Below, piece after piece: positions 33,741-40,630 of a stretch of DNA of 64,000 nucleotides. Numbering within the stretch: the stretch's first letter is position 1; the number at the start of each line of letters is the position of its first letter. The stretch lies in NCBI GenBank assembly GCA_017465665.1, contig JAFTVU010000030.1, forward strand, positions 1 to 64,000. The letters are read 5' to 3'. Origin of the DNA: Oscillospiraceae bacterium (GTDB lineage: Bacteria; Bacillota; Clostridia; Oscillospirales; Ruminococcaceae). The notes beneath the pieces were generated by a model. It was not told the origin of the DNA. It did not search any database and saw nothing but the letters and a program-made list of their open reading frames with translations. Both the position numbers and the translations under genes were made by a program.

Positions 33741-35478
33741 CCCCCTCTCTCATCTGGGAGTTGTAGATATCCTGATATACATCACAGCTCTTCATCAGAT
33801 TTTCATGGTTATCGAATGCCGCAAGGCGACCGTCTTCTATAACTGCTATCTTATCTGCATTCATAACGCTTGCCACTCGCTGTGCGATCATGATGACGGT
33901 GGTATCGTCAAAATGCTCGCGCAGAGCTTTCTGAAGCTTAGCATCGGTAGTAAGGTCAAGCGCTGACATACTATCGTCAAATATAAGTATCTCGGGCTTC
34001 TTTACGATCGCACGCGCAATGGAAAGTCGCTGCTTCTGACCGCCTGAAAGGGATGTTCCCTTTTCAGTTACCATATCTTTGTAGCCATCGGAAAAGCCCT
34101 GAATAAAGCTGTCTGCCTGAGCTATCTCAGCGGCGGTCTTTATCTCTGCATCTGTTGCGTCGGGCTTGCCCCAGCGTATGTTGTTCTCAATGGTATCAGA
34201 GAAAAGCTCGCTCTTCTGCAGAACGAAGCCTATCTTGCCTCTGAGAGCATCCAGATCATATTCACGCACATCCACGCCGTCCACAAGCACAGTGCCCTCG
34301 GTAGCGTCATAGAAGCGCGCTATGAGATTGACAAGCGAAGTCTTGCCGCAGCCCGTAGCGCCGAGTATCGCAACAGTTTCACCCTTGTTCACCCTGAAGC
34401 TGATATCCTCAAGCACGTTACCTGCCTGAACGCCGGGGTAACGGAAAGAGATATTCTTAAATTCAACTGTGCCCTTTTCGTTGGTAACACCGTCAAAATC
34501 TCCGCCTGCGATAACAGGATCGGCATCCAGCACCTCTCTGATACGCTTAGCGGAAGCAGAAGCTCTTGTCACCTGCTGGAACATCATGCCTATCATCATC
34601 ACAGACATCAGTATCTGTGTTATATAGGTGATGGCTGCCATTATACGGCCGACCTCCAGCTCCTGTGCCTTTACCTGTAATCCGCCTATGTAGATAACAG
34701 CAAGCACAGATGCGTTCATCAGAATGGAAAGCACAGGCACAAGCAATGCCATCAGTCTCTGCACGCGCAGATTGGTATTGCACAGATCGTCATTGGCAGC
34801 GCCGAAGCGATCTATCTCATACTGCTCGCGGGTGTACGCCTTGACAACTCTTGCTCCCGAAACATTTTCCTGAACCACTGTGTTCACACGGTCAAGCTTG
34901 CTCTGTACTATACCGAACAGCGGAGCACCCTTTTTAAGCACCACCGCAACGATAATAAGCTGTATAGGAAGAGTCACCAGCAGAATAAGTCCGAAACGCA
35001 CATCTATATGCAGTACCATATAGATACCGCCAACGAACTGCATAACGGTACGCACCATCATTCTAAGCGCCATACCGACGAAATCCTGACAGGCAGTGAT
35101 ATCGTTGGTAAGCCTTGTCACCAGCGAGCCTGTGGTGAACTTATCCGTCTGCTGAAAGGACATACCCATTACGCGGGAGAATGCGTCCTTACGAAGATCG
35201 TTGGAAAAGCTCTGCGCCGCCATATTTCCGAATACGCCCGAAAGTATACCGCCGATACAGCCTATCAGCGTGAATATCACCATCTGTATGCCGACCTCAA
35301 GGATGACATCCATATTTCCCGCCAGTACACCGTCATCAACGATCTTAGACATCAGATCGGGCTGAAGCAGATCCATGCTGACCTCAAGTATCATAAACAG
35401 CGGCGAAAGCGCTGCTATATACCAGTATCTTTTCAGATACGAAAGTACCTTAATCAATAAATTCGCCCCCAAGCTCAT
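33724..35478 (-). CDS. ABC exporter half-transporter, degenerate-site subunit
   Basis: This 584-residue protein has six membrane helices and one nucleotide-binding domain with Walker A GATGCGKTS, signature LSGGQKQ, and Walker B ILIFDDSMSALD. The catalytic Glu is Asp and the H-loop His is Gln (MIAQRV). These are the usual marks of the non-hydrolysing site in heterodimeric exporters. The gene overlaps marR by 29 bp. The annotated ATG is at 35478. A TTG at 35457 behind GGGGG is an alternative start, costing seven residues. Confidence 0.92.
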   Translation of the reverse strand: MSLGANLLIKVLSYLKRYWYIAALSPLFMILEVSMDLLQPDLMSKIVDDGVLAGNMDVILEVGIQMVIFTLIGCIGGILSGVFGNMAAQSFSNDLRKDAFSRVMGMSFQQTDKFTTGSLVTRLTNDITACQDFVGMALRMMVRTVMQFVGGIYMVLHIDVRFGLILLVTLPIQLIIVAVVLKKGAPLFGIVQSKLDRVNTVVQENVSGARVVKAYTREQYEIDRFGAANDDLCNTNLRVQRLMALLVPVLSILMNASVLAVIYIGGLQVKAQELEVGRIMAAITYITQILMSVMMIGMMFQQVTRASASAKRIREVLDADPVIAGGDFDGVTNEKGTVEFKNISFRYPGVQAGNVLEDISFRVNKGETVAILGATGCGKTSLVNLIARFYDATEGTVLVDGVDVREYDLDALRGKIGFVLQKSELFSDTIENNIRWGKPDATDAEIKTAAEIAQADSFIQGFSDGYKDMVTEKGTSLSGGQKQRLSIARAIVKKPEILIFDDSMSALDLTTDAKLQKALREHFDDTTVIMIAQRVASVMNADKIAVIEDGRLAAFDNHENLMKSCDVYQDIYNSQMREGDEQVG

Positions 35479-35923
35479 TTCTGAGGTTTCCTATCATCTT
35501 ATCCATAAGAATGCGTACTGCCTCAAGCTCCTTTTCGGAAAGACCGTTCAGCATGAGCTTTTCTGCCTTGTCAAACGCTTCAAGCACCTTTGCGTGCATA
35601 GCTCTGCCCTTATCTGTAATGTATACATGGGTCTCGCGGCGGTCATTATCGTTCTTTTCGCGGCGGACGATACCCTCGCGCTCCATGTTTCTGAGCGTGA
35701 TGCTGATAGTTGGTGCTTTCAGCTTGGTGATCTTTACAAGATCCAGCTGTGTCAGACCATCACCCTCCATGAGGGGCTTCATCACATGGCGGTAGGAGGC
35801 TCTCATGCCTATGCTCTCAAGCTCCTTGCCTACGAGCTTTGCAAAGAGGAATGATGCGTCATTAACGCTGCGGAGAGTTTCGTTGCCCTTGAACATATAG
35901 GTGTTGTTGTTGCTGTTCTTCAT
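35450..35923 (-). CDS. MarR-family transcriptional regulator
   Basis: This 157-residue winged-helix regulator shows the MarR core: GDGLTQLDLVKITKLKAPTI in parts (LTQLDLV, APTISITLRNMEREGIV), the wing RRENDNDRRETHVYITDKG-like block (NDRRETHVYIT), and a C-terminal dimer helix. It is the first gene of the operon and should repress itself and the two exporter genes until a ligand binds, a common arrangement. AAAGGA lies 9 bases before the ATG. A palindrome next to its promoter is a good operator candidate. Confidence 0.92.
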   Translation of the reverse strand: MKNSNNNTYMFKGNETLRSVNDASFLFAKLVGKELESIGMRASYRHVMKPLMEGDGLTQLDLVKITKLKAPTISITLRNMEREGIVRREKNDNDRRETHVYITDKGRAMHAKVLEAFDKAEKLMLNGLSEKELEAVRILMDKMIGNLRNELGGEFID

Positions 35924-36005
35924 AAATAATTTTCCTTTCCATAGGATTTAATGGTCAGTTTCCCCTGTAACCATTTCACTTAACTTAACAAAAATAATTA
36001 ATTAC

Positions 36006-36056
36006 AGATATTTTCATATCTAAATAATATTATACCAATTTTTTCGTGAATGTCAA
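36006..36056 (-). promoter_or_regulatory. marR-exporter promoter and probable operator
   Basis: On the minus strand TTGACA (36051-36056), 16 bp, TATAAT (36029-36034). Just downstream AGATAT-TTTC-ATATCT (36006-36021) is a perfect 6-bp inverted repeat covering the likely start point, well placed for repression by MarR. Confidence 0.85.
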
Positions 36057-36176
36057 TAAATTAAATGTGAAAAAATAATGAAATCATACAACGCCCATTT
36101 TTTGGTATATCAATCAAACCGCGCTATAATGCGTATGTATACGTTTTCTTGCAATAAAATGTAAATCCAAAAAAGT

Positions 36177-36226
36177 TGTAACCGTTTTGTAACCGTCTTG
36201 ACATTTTTTTGTAACCGTTGTATACT
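36177..36226 (+). promoter_or_regulatory. CAP-gene promoter with three phased direct repeats
   Basis: TTGACA (36198-36203), 17 bp, TATACT (36221-36226). Three identical TGTAACCGT boxes start at 36177, 36188 and 36210. Their spacings of 11 and 22 bp are one and two helical turns, so they lie on one face of the DNA, two upstream of the -35 box and one in the spacer. An OmpR/PhoB-type regulator is the likely kind of binder. Confidence 0.85.
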
Positions 36227-36278
36227 ATTAGACAGAATGTGACAGATATGTCCAATAAATCGGAACGGAGGATCTCCT

Positions 36279-37223
36279 ATGAAGCTGAAGCTTCTTTCAC
36301 TGCTCTGCGGTATATTCACGGCAGCTGCCATTTCGGTAACAGCCCATGCTGCCGATACCCACAGCTACTCCATAAAAAGCGGCGCGTATGATTCGCCTCA
36401 ATTCGTATGGATAACAGCAGACAGAGGCACAGATATCTATTATACAACAGACGGTTCGCTTCCCTCTTCTGAAAGCGCAGAGCTGTATGACAGCAGAACA
36501 CCTGTAGTAGTAACGGAAAACACCCGTATACGCTGCGCTGCATACAAGGACGGAGCACTTGTTGAAAACAGTGCGCTCTCCGTAAAGATACGCACCCAGG
36601 CGCCATCAGCGTCAAAGGAGGGCGGCAGCTACACAGACGCAGTGCGCGTAAAGCTTGACTGCGGCGATAAGAACGCAGCGATCTATTACACTACAGACGG
36701 CACTACGCCCACAATAAGCTCAAAGCTGTACAAGGGAACGCTTCTTATAAAGAGCGATGTAACACTTAAATTCATCGCATACAGCGACGGGCACACTGCA
36801 AGCAGAGTAATCACAGAGGAATACGATATCGGCGCAGTATATGAAGAAAAGCAGCGGCAGGAGCTTTTCGAGCTTGTAAACGAGCTGAGAGCGCAGTACG
36901 GAATCGCGCCGCTCGAAGAAATGCCTGAGCTCTCCACAGTTGCTCAGCAGCGCGCTGTGGAATGCGCCGCTTACTACTCTCACTACCGCCCGAACGGAAC
37001 AAAATGGGACGATCTGCTGGGGCTTGCAGGGCTTCGCAGGAATGTCCGTGCAGAGAACCTTGCGTACTATTATCCCACTGCAAAACAGGCTCTGAACGGC
37101 TGGCTGAGCGATCCATGGCACACCGCAAATCTTCTGAACGCCGAAGCTAAATACATAGGCATAGGCTACTATGAGGCAAACGGCACAGTGTACTGGTCTC
37201 AGCTGTTTATCGGTGAGGAATGA
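36279..37223 (+). CDS. Secreted CAP-domain protein with two chitobiase C-terminal-like domains
   Basis: This 314-residue exported protein has a signal peptide (LLSLLCGIFTAAAISVTAHA, cleavage after AHA). Two domains of the chitobiase/hexosaminidase C-terminal type (CHB_HEX_C) follow, each with the mark YYTTDGS/TxP (about residues 51 and 131). A C-terminal CAP/SCP domain completes it (LVNELRAQYG, AVECAAYYSHYRPNGTKWDD, AENLAY, GWLSDPWHTANLL). The CAP His/Glu residues are mostly recognisable. No lipobox or sortase motif is seen. Role unknown; wall-associated functions are common. Its promoter is strongly marked for regulation. It overlaps the next gene by 4 bp. Confidence 0.9.
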   Translation: MKLKLLSLLCGIFTAAAISVTAHAADTHSYSIKSGAYDSPQFVWITADRGTDIYYTTDGSLPSSESAELYDSRTPVVVTENTRIRCAAYKDGALVENSALSVKIRTQAPSASKEGGSYTDAVRVKLDCGDKNAAIYYTTDGTTPTISSKLYKGTLLIKSDVTLKFIAYSDGHTASRVITEEYDIGAVYEEKQRQELFELVNELRAQYGIAPLEEMPELSTVAQQRAVECAAYYSHYRPNGTKWDDLLGLAGLRRNVRAENLAYYYPTAKQALNGWLSDPWHTANLLNAEAKYIGIGYYEANGTVYWSQLFIGEE

Positions 37224-37837
37224 TGGGAATACTGAAATATGGCAACGAGCAGACCGGGCTTCTCGCACAGCGCGACGAGAAGCTCGGCGCTTTTATTGAA
37301 CGAAAAGGCTTTGTGGAGCGTTACGTTTTTGATGACTTTTTCACAGGTCTGTGTTATAATATAATTGGACAGCAGCTTTCCATGAAAGCGTGTGAAACAT
37401 TGTGGAGCAAATTCATCGGTTCTGTAGGAGAGCCGCTTGGGGAAAACTGCACGGACGCTCTGCTGCTGAAGCAGTGCGGTCTCTCACGCGCAAAGGCTGA
37501 ATGCATAGCTGAATGTGCCGCCCGATATATTTCGGGAGAGCTTGATGAAAAGCGGCTGATATCAATGACAGACAAGGAAATAATAGGCGTGCTGACTGAT
37601 ATTAAAGGAATAGGCAACTGGACAGCGGAAATGGTGCTTATATTCTGCCTTGCCCGTCCCGATGTGCTGAGCCTTTCCGATTACGGAATACGCAAGGGGC
37701 TTTCCCTGCTGCACGGTATCGATATGACCGATAAAAAAGCTATGGAGCGCTTCAAAGCGCTGTATTCACCGTATGGAACTGTAGCATCCGTTTATCTGTG
37801 GGAGGCTGCGCGTGATCTTGATATAAAGGAGAAGTGA
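37220..37837 (+). CDS. DNA-3-methyladenine glycosylase (AlkA-like, HhH-GPD)
   Basis: This 205-residue base-excision enzyme removes alkylated purines from DNA. The HhH-GPD fold is visible: FFTGLCYNIIGQQLSMKAC (about 38-56), LSRAKAECIAECA, and the helix-hairpin-helix LTDIKGIGNWTAEMVLIF (about 125-142), followed by the catalytic Asp in LSLSDYGIRKGL (about 150-161). It lacks the N-terminal domain of E. coli AlkA, as in compact AlkA forms of Firmicutes. It is translationally coupled to the CAP gene, an odd pairing for secreted and DNA-repair proteins. Confidence 0.9.
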   Translation: MMGILKYGNEQTGLLAQRDEKLGAFIERKGFVERYVFDDFFTGLCYNIIGQQLSMKACETLWSKFIGSVGEPLGENCTDALLLKQCGLSRAKAECIAECAARYISGELDEKRLISMTDKEIIGVLTDIKGIGNWTAEMVLIFCLARPDVLSLSDYGIRKGLSLLHGIDMTDKKAMERFKALYSPYGTVASVYLWEAARDLDIKEK

Positions 37838-37838
37838 A

Positions 37839-38315
37839 ATGCTCAAAAAGATACTTGACCAGAAAAGCTGCGGCAAATGCCGTATATGCTGCGGCTTTGA
37901 CGAGAATGACAAATGGGAGATACCGCTGGTATTTGACGAGCTCAGAGAACATCTTGCACAGCACTATCCCGAGGTGAGGCTCACATCCCGCGGCAACGAG
38001 CACGTTTTTGAAATGCAGTTCAACGGCGATGAGGTAGTATTCTGCCCCATGCTCACCGAAACAGGCTGTGCTCTCGGTGACAACAAGCCGTTTGACTGCC
38101 GTATATGGCCGTTCCGTGTAAACAGCTTTAACGGGCACAAGGTCATAACTGTTTCACCCGTATGCGGTACTGTTTCCGAGCTGCCGTTGAAAGTACTGAC
38201 AGAGTTCGTACAGGGCGATTTCGCAAAACTGCTTTTTGAAACAGCCGAAGCCCACCCCGATATGGTCAAGCCATATATTGCAGGCTACCCTATCATTGCG
38301 GTAGAAGCAAAATAA
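37839..38315 (+). CDS. YkgJ-family cysteine cluster protein
   Basis: This 158-residue cytosolic protein has the N-terminal cluster CGKCRICCGF (about 11-20), CPMLTETGCALGD (about 69-81), and FDCRIWPFR (about 87-95). This is the C-x2-C-x2-CC...C...C pattern of the YkgJ family, thought to bind zinc or an iron-sulfur cluster. Specific function unknown. Only 1 base separates it from the glycosylase stop, and AAAGGAGAAGTG gives the ribosome binding site. It is the third gene of the CAP operon. Confidence 0.88.
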   Translation: MLKKILDQKSCGKCRICCGFDENDKWEIPLVFDELREHLAQHYPEVRLTSRGNEHVFEMQFNGDEVVFCPMLTETGCALGDNKPFDCRIWPFRVNSFNGHKVITVSPVCGTVSELPLKVLTEFVQGDFAKLLFETAEAHPDMVKPYIAGYPIIAVEAK

Positions 38316-38320
38316 CAAAG

Positions 38321-38342
38321 AGCCGCGTAAGACTGCGCGGCT
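38321..38342 (+). terminator. Weak terminator after YkgJ gene
   Basis: AGCCGCG (38321-38327) pairs with CGCGGCT (38336-38342), followed only by TGAATAAT. The flank on the opposite strand is richer in T. Confidence 0.45.
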
Positions 38343-38411
38343 TGAATAATATGCAAACGTTTAGCAGCACAAAGCATAAAAGACAAACAAAAACGAACAA
38401 TTTCCGAAAAT

Positions 38412-38477
38412 GTTACGTAAAACACACATTGATGTAATTTTACATCGCTTGAAAACACATGCACTATGTGTTAAAAT
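38412..38477 (+). promoter_or_regulatory. Promoter with three palindromes (XRE-AbrB regulator)
   Basis: TTGAAA (38449-38454), 17 bp, TAAAAT (38472-38477). Between the boxes lies AACACAT-GCACT-ATGTGTT (38454-38472). Upstream lies GATGTAA-TT-TTACATC (38431-38446), and further up TTACGTAA (38412-38419). Perfect palindromes in and next to the promoter point to autoregulation. Confidence 0.8.
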
Positions 38478-38496
38478 CTAAACATGAGGTGATGAA

Positions 38497-38892
38497 ATGG
38501 CGATCCGATTCGATAATTTCAGAATTTTCCGCAAAAAGAGCGGACTTACACAGGAGGACGTTGCAGAAAAGCTGGGCGTTACCCGTCAGGCAGTGGCAAA
38601 ATGGGAACGCGGCGAGACATCTCCCGATGTGGAATTCTGCATAAAGCTTGCCGAGATATACGGCACCACAGTTGACGCACTTCTTTGCAGCAGCTACATC
38701 AGCGAGGAGGATGACGAAAGCAAAAAGCACGCTTTCGGTGTGGTAAGGGTCAACGATAAGGGACAGATAACGCTCCCCAAAAAAGCGCGTGAATTATTCA
38801 GCATCAAAAGCGGCGATTCCCTGCTGATACTCGGCGAAGAGGGCAGAGGTATAGCTATAATCAATCTGGGAAGCGTGCCCGATATGGATTGA
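38497..38892 (+). CDS. XRE-type regulator fused to a SpoVT/AbrB domain
   Basis: This 131-residue DNA-binding protein combines an N-terminal helix-turn-helix (FRIFRKKSGLTQEDVAEKLG, VTRQAVAKWERGET, about 7-60) with a C-terminal swapped-hairpin AbrB domain (VRVNDKGQITLPKKAREL, about 83-100, then SGDSLLILGEEG). Both halves can bind DNA, which may explain two kinds of palindrome at its promoter. It lies 37 bp before an ABC transporter operon and most likely controls it. AGGTG precedes the ATG. Confidence 0.92.
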   Translation: MAIRFDNFRIFRKKSGLTQEDVAEKLGVTRQAVAKWERGETSPDVEFCIKLAEIYGTTVDALLCSSYISEEDDESKKHAFGVVRVNDKGQITLPKKARELFSIKSGDSLLILGEEGRGIAIINLGSVPDMD

Positions 38893-38929
38893 CAGCTACA
38901 GAACAGCGGCAACATTTTCGGAGGTAAAC

Positions 38930-39673
38930 ATGAAAGCAGTTGAGGTAAAAGAACTCACAAAAAAATATAAAAGCAAGACAGCGGTAGATTCCATCAGCTT
39001 CTCCGTAGAGGAGGGCGAGCTGTTTGCGCTGCTCGGTGTAAACGGCGCAGGCAAGACTACCACCATCCGTATGCTCTGCTGTCTTTCCACTCCCACAAGC
39101 GGAGCTGCGATCGTATGCGGACACGATACTATATCCCGACCCACCGAGGTAAAGCAGGTCATCGGAATATCTCCGCAGGAGACAGCAATAGCTGAGAACC
39201 TGACGATAGCTGAGAATCTCATGATGATAGCTAAGATATACGGCTTTTCTAAAGATAAATGCACCGCAAAGACCGAGGAAATGATAGAGCTGTTTGGCAT
39301 GAATGAGGTCAGAAACGACCGCGCAAAAACACTTTCAGGCGGCTGGAAGCGTAAGCTCTCTATCGCTATGGCTCTGATATCCGAGCCTAAGGTGCTGTTC
39401 CTTGATGAGCCAACACTTGGTCTTGATGTTCTCGCGCGCCGTGAGCTCTGGAATGCGATAGAAGCTCTTAAAGGCAGGATAACCATTATCCTTACCACCC
39501 ACTACATGGAGGAGGCTGAAAGCCTCTCTGACCGCATAGCTATAATGCTCGGCGGAAAGATCGCCGCAATAGGCACTCTTTCCGAAATAGAGGATATTGC
39601 AGGAGAAAAGGGTCTTGAGCCTGCATTCGTTAAAATAGCAGATATGTATACAAAGGGGGGCGCTATAAGATGA
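38930..39673 (+). CDS. ABC transporter ATP-binding protein (ABC-2 type)
   Basis: This 247-residue ATPase has Walker A GVNGAGKTTT, Q-loop ISPQE, signature LSGGWKRKL (third position Gly, fifth Trp, as in several ABC-2 drug exporters), Walker B VLFLDEPTLGLD and H-loop LTTHYMEEAE. Family resemblance is to DrrA/CcmA-type ATPases for antibiotic, lipid or heme-type export. It overlaps its permease by 4 bp and follows the XRE-AbrB regulator. The substrate is not evident. Confidence 0.94.
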   Translation: MKAVEVKELTKKYKSKTAVDSISFSVEEGELFALLGVNGAGKTTTIRMLCCLSTPTSGAAIVCGHDTISRPTEVKQVIGISPQETAIAENLTIAENLMMIAKIYGFSKDKCTAKTEEMIELFGMNEVRNDRAKTLSGGWKRKLSIAMALISEPKVLFLDEPTLGLDVLARRELWNAIEALKGRITIILTTHYMEEAESLSDRIAIMLGGKIAAIGTLSEIEDIAGEKGLEPAFVKIADMYTKGGAIR

Positions 39674-40437
39674 ACAGGATAATTGCATTTGCAGGACGTA
39701 ATTTAAAGGAGCTTCTGCGCGATCCGCTGAGCTACATATTCTGCATCGGCTTTCCGCTCGTTATGCTCATCGTAATGACGATGGTAAATTCCAGTATCCC
39801 TGCAGAAGCAGGAATGACTATCTTCCGCATTGATAACCTGAGCGCAGGTATATCGGTGTTCGGTATGACCTTTGTAATGCTGTTCACCTGCCTTTCTGTA
39901 TCAAAGGACAGAGCAGGTTCGTTCCTTGTACGGCTGTATGCTTCACCCATGCACCCTTGGGACTTCATCATCGGATATATGATGCCCGTATTCGTACTGG
40001 CAGTGGCACAAAGCATCGTTACATTCGCCGCATCACTGATAGTTGGAGTTGTAACAGATGTTGAGATTAGCATACTCGGCTGCATGGCGGCTGTTGTAGC
40101 GCTGCTTCCTCTTTCTGTAATGATGATATCCACAGGATTGCTGTTCGGAACTCTTTTCAGCGAAAAGGCAGCACCGGGTCTGTGCTCCATAGTGATCTCA
40201 CTGGCATCATTTCTTGGCGGTGTGTGGTTTGATGTGGAGGGAATAGACGGCGTACTTAACGATATCTGCACCGCACTGCCTTTCTTCCACGGCACAAAGG
40301 CAGGCAGGATGGCAGTTGCACTGGACTTCGGCAGCGAATTTCGGCTGCACATTGCGGTAATGTCAGGATATGCTGCAGCAGTTACAGTGATATCTATATT
40401 GTTGTTCAGACGCAAGATGAAAGCCGATGTTTCGTAA
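39670..40437 (+). CDS. ABC-2 type transporter permease
   Basis: This 255-residue membrane protein has six hydrophobic segments: an N-terminal FAGRNLKELLRDPLSYIFCI start typical of ABC-2 permeases, then segments near 58, 100, 140, 165 and 230. It forms the channel with the ATPase encoded just upstream. The ribosome binding site GGGGGGC lies inside the ATPase gene. A strong terminator closes the operon. Confidence 0.9.
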   Translation: MNRIIAFAGRNLKELLRDPLSYIFCIGFPLVMLIVMTMVNSSIPAEAGMTIFRIDNLSAGISVFGMTFVMLFTCLSVSKDRAGSFLVRLYASPMHPWDFIIGYMMPVFVLAVAQSIVTFAASLIVGVVTDVEISILGCMAAVVALLPLSVMMISTGLLFGTLFSEKAAPGLCSIVISLASFLGGVWFDVEGIDGVLNDICTALPFFHGTKAGRMAVALDFGSEFRLHIAVMSGYAAAVTVISILLFRRKMKADVS

Positions 40438-40443
40438 TATTCA

Positions 40444-40475
40444 GATACCCGAGTGATGAGCTCGGGTATTATTTA
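40444..40475 (+). terminator. Terminator of the ABC-2 operon
   Basis: ATACCCGAG (40444-40452) pairs with CTCGGGTAT (40460-40468), then TATTTAT. Confidence 0.85.
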
Positions 40476-40553
40476 TGTTCGGGAGCATATAAAAGCTCAT
40501 AGCGTAATTTGGTTTTTTGAACATCAGCAAAGCCACGCTCACTTTTTTTCATA

Positions 40554-40603
40554 TTGACAACCTCCGCAAAAGGACTTATACTATGAGCAAGGGGAATTTT
40601 CCC
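40554..40603 (+). promoter_or_regulatory. GH2 promoter and short leader hairpin
   Basis: TTGACA (40554-40559), 17 bp, TATACT (40577-40582). GGGGAATTTTCCC (40591-40603) can fold just after the start point. Confidence 0.9.
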
Positions 40604-40630
40604 AACAAAAAACGTGATATGAGGTACTGT

